Shown here: piece by piece, positions 60,569-64,000 of the stretch
Layout: each line of letters begins with the position of its first letter
Numbering within the stretch: the stretch's first letter is position 1
Assembly (NCBI GenBank): GCA_947457615.1
Contig: CANGWK010000001.1
Coordinates: forward strand, 1 to 64,000
Direction: 5' to 3'
DNA: 64,000 nt
Source: Flavobacteriaceae bacterium
Lineage (GTDB): Bacteria; Bacteroidota; Bacteroidia; Flavobacteriales; Flavobacteriaceae
The notes under the pieces: model-generated
The model's database searches: none
Told to the model about the DNA's origin: nothing
What the model saw: the letters and a program-made list of their open reading frames with translations, nothing else
Position numbers and translations under genes: made by a program

Positions 60569-62107
60569 CTAATCTAATTCATTCATAACTTTTATCCTAT
60601 ATAATCTTCCTATTGCAATAATCAATTTTAAAGTGTAATCTTCAATTAGCCAAGTTCTATAATTCTTAGTAACGTTTCCTAGGCACTTACAATACTGACT
60701 AATTCTAAATTCAATATCATTATTAAGTTCTTTAGATAATTTTCTGGCGGTAATTAAATCTACCGTATTTTCTACACACATTTTAGCATGTTGTTCTAAA
60801 GATTTTTCAATAATAGATTTTGCTTTAAGATTATTTTTAATTGAAAATTTAAATTCTTCCAATACATCCATATAAATATCTGGAGTATTTTTAAATTTAA
60901 TTTTTAATTCTTCTGGCATTACATATTTAAAATTACTTTCAATATCAGCATCCTCTCGAAGACTTTCTAAATAATATTCTGGCGATTTAAAAATATGCTG
61001 CCAATCTATTGGATTATTCCATAATCCAAATCGTAACGCATTGTTTCCTAAATCAATAACTGTAAAATTACCTTTATTAGGTAGTCTTCTCGAGCCACGA
61101 CCTATCATTTGAAAATAAAGAGTCAACGATTTGGTTGCTCTATTTAGAATAATACTTTCAACTGTTGGCTCATCAAACCCTGTTGTTAGTATTCCAACGG
61201 AGGTTAGAATTGCATCTGGAGTTTTCTTAAACCAATGTAAAATTTCTTTTCTATCCTCCGTAGTAGTCGTATTATCAAGGTGTCTAATATTATATCCTGC
61301 ATTTTTAAAACTCTCATAAACATGTAGTGATGTATTTATTCCGTTATTAAAAATTAAAGTTTTCTTTCCCAAGCATTTTTCTGAATAAGAATGCAATAAT
61401 TTCTCTTGCATCACCATATTACTGTACAAATCATCTGATGATTTAACTGTATAATCTCCGTTTATTCCAACTTTTAAAGATGTTAAACCAACGTCATAAC
61501 TAAAAGTGGTTGCTTTTGCCAAAAATCCGTTATCAATAAGATTCTGAATGGTATCACCTACAATCAATTCGTTGTAATTTTCATACATCGGTAGTTTGAT
61601 ATTAGAACTTAAAGGAGTTGCTGTAACGCCAAGAATAAAAGCATTACTAAATGCACTAAATAACTTCCTAAATGAGTTGAAGTGAGCTTCGTCAATTATC
61701 ACTAAACCAACATCTTCTATCTCTAATTTTTCATCATTAAGTCGGTTTTTTAAAGTTTCAATCATTGCAACAAAACAAGAATATTCTTTTTGATCTGGTA
61801 ATTCTTTTATGGTACTATTAATGATTTTATTTTTAACATCAAATGCTTTAAGCATCTTGGATGTTTGCTTGCAAAGTTCAATGCGATGGGTTAAAACAAC
61901 TACTTTTTTATTGTGCTGTTTTAGATAGCGTCTTGTTATTTCTGAAAAAATAACAGTTTTTCCACCACCTGTTGGCAATTGGTAAAGTAAATGGTAATTA
62001 TTAGGAGCATTATCTAGACGTTCAAAAATCTTATCTATATCATCAATTTGATATCCATAAAGTTCTTTTTTATCTTCAATTTCTGCAAGCAAATCTATTT
62101 TAGGCAT
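60569..62107 (-). CDS. Superfamily II DEAD/DEAH-box helicase
   Basis: 512 aa. Walker A LPTGGGKTVIF, DEAH box VIIDEAHFNS, TATPLSS motif III, and QMIGRGSRRLP motif VI; similar to the ResIII/UvrB-type helicases. The C-terminal part (about 380-512) is of unknown fold. Function unclear; the absence of a nuclease or methylase nearby argues against a restriction system. Its own promoter is of consensus type. Confidence 0.9.
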   Translation of the reverse strand: MPKIDLLAEIEDKKELYGYQIDDIDKIFERLDNAPNNYHLLYQLPTGGGKTVIFSEITRRYLKQHNKKVVVLTHRIELCKQTSKMLKAFDVKNKIINSTIKELPDQKEYSCFVAMIETLKNRLNDEKLEIEDVGLVIIDEAHFNSFRKLFSAFSNAFILGVTATPLSSNIKLPMYENYNELIVGDTIQNLIDNGFLAKATTFSYDVGLTSLKVGINGDYTVKSSDDLYSNMVMQEKLLHSYSEKCLGKKTLIFNNGINTSLHVYESFKNAGYNIRHLDNTTTTEDRKEILHWFKKTPDAILTSVGILTTGFDEPTVESIILNRATKSLTLYFQMIGRGSRRLPNKGNFTVIDLGNNALRFGLWNNPIDWQHIFKSPEYYLESLREDADIESNFKYVMPEELKIKFKNTPDIYMDVLEEFKFSIKNNLKAKSIIEKSLEQHAKMCVENTVDLITARKLSKELNNDIEFRISQYCKCLGNVTKNYRTWLIEDYTLKLIIAIGRLYRIKVMNELD

Positions 62108-62126
62108 AGTAATTTATACAATTTTG

Positions 62127-62156
62127 CAAAATTACACCTAAAAAAAGGTTTCACAA
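62127..62156 (-). promoter_or_regulatory. Promoter of the helicase gene
   Basis: On the minus strand TTG (62154-62156), 19 bp, TAATTTTG (62127-62134). It lies about 20 bp before the ATG. Confidence 0.65.
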
Positions 62157-62181
62157 CACTATTTTTGAATTATATGTGAAA

Positions 62182-62697
62182 TTAATAATTGAATCGTTCT
62201 ATAATGTTATTGAACTCTTCCTTATTGAACCATTCTTGAGTATTGGTTTCTTCTTGAACTGCCACTACTCTACTTTTAAAATCATCTAGAATTCCTTTTT
62301 CTATAATAAAACTAATGGCTTGCTGAAATGAATTTAGCATGCTTTTATAAAAAACCTCTTGTTTTATTTCTTTTTCAGAAGAAAGTGTCTGAGCAATTTC
62401 TATATTGTAGAGCATTATGTCTGCAATTATGTAGCAATCAACTCCAAGTAAAATAAAATGCTTTATGAATTTTTGAGCTGTAGATCTTCTCATTTTAGGT
62501 TTTTTACCTCTTACAGGATAATACTCATTGGTAATTTTGAGTTTAGCATCTTTTACTAAATTAGTTTCTTTAGGGTTAAAAACAAAGTCGTAATAAACCT
62601 TTACTTCTTTGAATTTATCATACAATTCTAGTATTTGCTCTTCCAATTGCTCCTTATTCAATTCGGATACATATTTTTTTAAATCTCGCTTGCTCAT
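62182..62697 (-). CDS. DUF6155 family protein
   Basis: 171 aa, mainly helical and charged. KRDLKKYVSELNKEQLEEQI is the typical start of what I recall as DUF6155, a family of unknown function. No signal peptide. It lies 74 bp upstream of the helicase gene on the same strand, but each has its own -7 element. Confidence 0.75.
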   Translation of the reverse strand: MSKRDLKKYVSELNKEQLEEQILELYDKFKEVKVYYDFVFNPKETNLVKDAKLKITNEYYPVRGKKPKMRRSTAQKFIKHFILLGVDCYIIADIMLYNIEIAQTLSSEKEIKQEVFYKSMLNSFQQAISFIIEKGILDDFKSRVVAVQEETNTQEWFNKEEFNNIIERFNY

Positions 62698-62717
62698 AAA
62701 TATTTAATAAATAATTA

Positions 62718-62725
62718 CAAAAGTA
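62718..62725 (-). promoter_or_regulatory. -7 promoter element of the DUF6155 gene
   Basis: TACTTTTG on the minus strand, about 21 bp before the ATG. Confidence 0.45.
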
Positions 62726-62760
62726 ACTTACTTTGTAGTTTTATTTTTGATGTTATTGCT

Positions 62761-62768
62761 TAATTTTG
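62761..62768 (+). promoter_or_regulatory. -7 promoter element of the DUF3817 gene
   Basis: TAATTTTG. Its last TTG is the start codon used in the ORF track, so the true start is taken as ATG 62787. Confidence 0.55.
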
Positions 62769-62786
62769 TCATTCAAAATAAACAAT

Positions 62787-63071
62787 ATGATCAAATTATT
62801 TAAATTTATTGCAATTGCAGAAGGGTTTTCCTATGTAGCATTGTTAGCAAATATGGTATTTATTAAGCCTACGAATTTAGTACTCTACAAATCCTTATTA
62901 TTTCCAATTGGCATGAGCCATGGCTTACTTTTTATCAGTTACCTTTACTTAAGTTTTTTTATGAAAAACAAACTTAATTGGACTATTAAAGATTTATTAA
63001 TAGTTATCTTAGGTTCTCTTATTCCTTTTGGTGCTTTTTATATTGAAAAAAAATATTTAAAAAATGCATAA
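62787..63071 (+). CDS. DUF3817 membrane protein
   Basis: 94 aa with about three membrane helices. FKFIAIAEGFSYVALLANM is the DUF3817 start. Function unknown. I chose ATG 62787 over TTG 62766. The next gene begins inside its last codons (8-bp overlap). Confidence 0.88.
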   Translation: MIKLFKFIAIAEGFSYVALLANMVFIKPTNLVLYKSLLFPIGMSHGLLFISYLYLSFFMKNKLNWTIKDLLIVILGSLIPFGAFYIEKKYLKNA

Positions 63072-64000
63072 TTTTTTAGAAAAAATATTTTGTTGGTTGT
63101 ATCCTTTGTTGCTAAAGATTTCTTTAGGAGACCTTGCTGCGTCTTATATTAGCTTAATTGCCAATATTTTTATCTTATGTGTTTTATCCTATATAATTTA
63201 TATAATTTTCCGATTAGTATTGATTTCTTCAATGGCTATAGTAGCTAAAAAAACGAAAACCAAATTTGATGATTTATTAGTATCCAATCAAACAGCAAAA
63301 TATATTGCATATTTAATTCCGTTTTTATTTATCTATAAATCAGTTCCTATAATCTTAGAAAAATATGATTACTGGGAGGCCATTTTTGGAAAAATGGTTG
63401 GAGTTTATATAGTTCTGTTATCGTTGTGGATAGTTAGAAGTGTTTTAAAAGCAACGAGTGATTTTTTAAAAGAACAGCCGCGTTTTAGCGATAAGCCAAT
63501 TGATAGTTACATTCAAGTAATCATGATTGTGCTTTGGATTTTTAGTGGTGGTGAAATTATTTCGCAAATTTTTGATATTAATAAAAACACTTTGTTAGGG
63601 GTTTTAGGAGCTATTTCAGCAATTATTATTTTAATTTTTAGAGACACAATATTAGGTTTTGTTGCAAGTGTTCAGGTTTCATTAAACGATATGGTTCGAA
63701 TTGGTGATTGGATAACATTTGATAAATTTGGAGCCGATGGAGATGTTATTGAAATTAATTTAGCTACAGTAAAAGTTAGAAACTTCGACAATACTACAAC
63801 CACTATACCTACCTATAGTTTGATTTCAGATTCGTTTAGAAATTGGCGAGGCATGCTAAAATCTGACGGAAGAAGAATAAAAAGACATGTTTTAATCAAA
63901 GCTAAAAGCATTCGATTTCTTGATGAAGAAGAGTTAACTAAAATGAAAAAAATTCAAATTATCGCTAATTATATTGATAGTAAACAATTGGAAATTAACA
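63064..64000 (+). CDS. Mechanosensitive ion channel (MscS/YbdG-like), 3' end outside window
   Basis: Not in the ORF track because no stop lies in the window. From ATG 63064 the frame is open for 312 codons: N-terminal membrane helices (SLIANIFILCVLSYIIYI, then more), the pore-lining and gating region around LGVLGAISAIIILIFRDTIL, and the MscS beta domain (VRIGDWITF, then ATVKVRNFDNTTTTIP). These fit the MscS superfamily, YbdG-like type. It would release solutes on osmotic downshift. Overlaps the DUF3817 gene by 8 bp, so both are probably cotranslated. Confidence 0.9.
   Translation, partial: MHNFLEKIFCWLYPLLLKISLGDLAASYISLIANIFILCVLSYIIYIIFRLVLISSMAIVAKKTKTKFDDLLVSNQTAKYIAYLIPFLFIYKSVPIILEKYDYWEAIFGKMVGVYIVLLSLWIVRSVLKATSDFLKEQPRFSDKPIDSYIQVIMIVLWIFSGGEIISQIFDINKNTLLGVLGAISAIIILIFRDTILGFVASVQVSLNDMVRIGDWITFDKFGADGDVIEINLATVKVRNFDNTTTTIPTYSLISDSFRNWRGMLKSDGRRIKRHVLIKAKSIRFLDEEELTKMKKIQIIANYIDSKQLEIN

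Noticed and set aside
60569-62697. Restriction or phage-defence island around the SF2 helicase
   Set aside because: No nuclease, methylase or other defence domain in the neighbours; DUF6155 and the helicase each have a promoter and give no defence signature.

Overview
The window looks like a chromosomal segment of a Flavobacterium-like member of the Bacteroidetes. It is very AT-rich. Many genes are preceded by the Bacteroidetes -7 element TAnnTTTG rather than Shine-Dalgarno sites. Two type IX secretion (T9SS) sorting-domain proteins are present, and several gene families typical of Flavobacteriia occur (DUF3822 beside rsmD, PadR/PspC/GIN genes, LptG after tgt, DUF6814 after an MHS transporter). 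I see no tRNA, rRNA, insertion sequence, prophage or CRISPR array; the only RNA gene is rnpB.

Layout: 0.3-7.6 kb is housekeeping (tgt, an LptF/G permease, a DMT exporter, accA, dnaB) plus a secreted protein of unknown function. 7.6-17.3 kb holds rnpB, rsmD-DUF3822, a VanX-like dipeptidase, kdsB, an acyltransferase, an M14 peptidase, an Lrp-type regulator, a divergent ppc and a DinB protein. 17.3-31.2 kb has a T9SS-exported M4 metallopeptidase, the thrA-thrB-thrC operon with a previously unlisted Thr-rich leader ORF in front of it, hutH, and a three-gene operon of secreted repeat proteins. 31.4-35.9 kb has yebC, a GIN-domain protein, DUF4442, and a PadR-PspC pair followed by what looks like the stub of a lost lipoprotein gene.

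The most interesting part is 35.9-46.4 kb. All genes there are on the minus strand and encode what reads as one complete aromatic-acid route: flavin reductase, fused salicylyl-CoA/2-aminobenzoyl-CoA type monooxygenase-reductase, aryl-CoA ligase, 4HBT thioesterase, nitrilase-family hydrolase, gentisate-type cupin dioxygenase, FAH-family hydrolase and maleate isomerase. Nitrilase plus maleate isomerase would fit an amino-substituted substrate such as anthranilate going through 5-hydroxyanthranilate, ring cleavage to an amide, and maleamate/maleate to fumarate. This is an inference from family membership and gene order. A retropepsin-like protease and a small membrane protein sit inside the operon without an obvious role.

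Divergent from it is an MHS-family transporter with a periplasmic insert of about 160 residues, then DUF6814 and acs. From 51.7 to 57.2 kb is a compact type III polyketide synthase cluster (FAD oxidoreductase, methyltransferase, PKS, dehydratase, ketosynthase, ACP, phosphopantetheinyl transferase). The PKS reading frame is broken by an apparent 1-base deletion. The cluster sits between acs and an exonuclease-like/DUF294 pair that is often linked to acs elsewhere; the exonuclease has lost key acidic residues. The window ends with a lipoprotein, a superfamily II helicase, DUF6155, DUF3817 and a truncated mechanosensitive channel gene.
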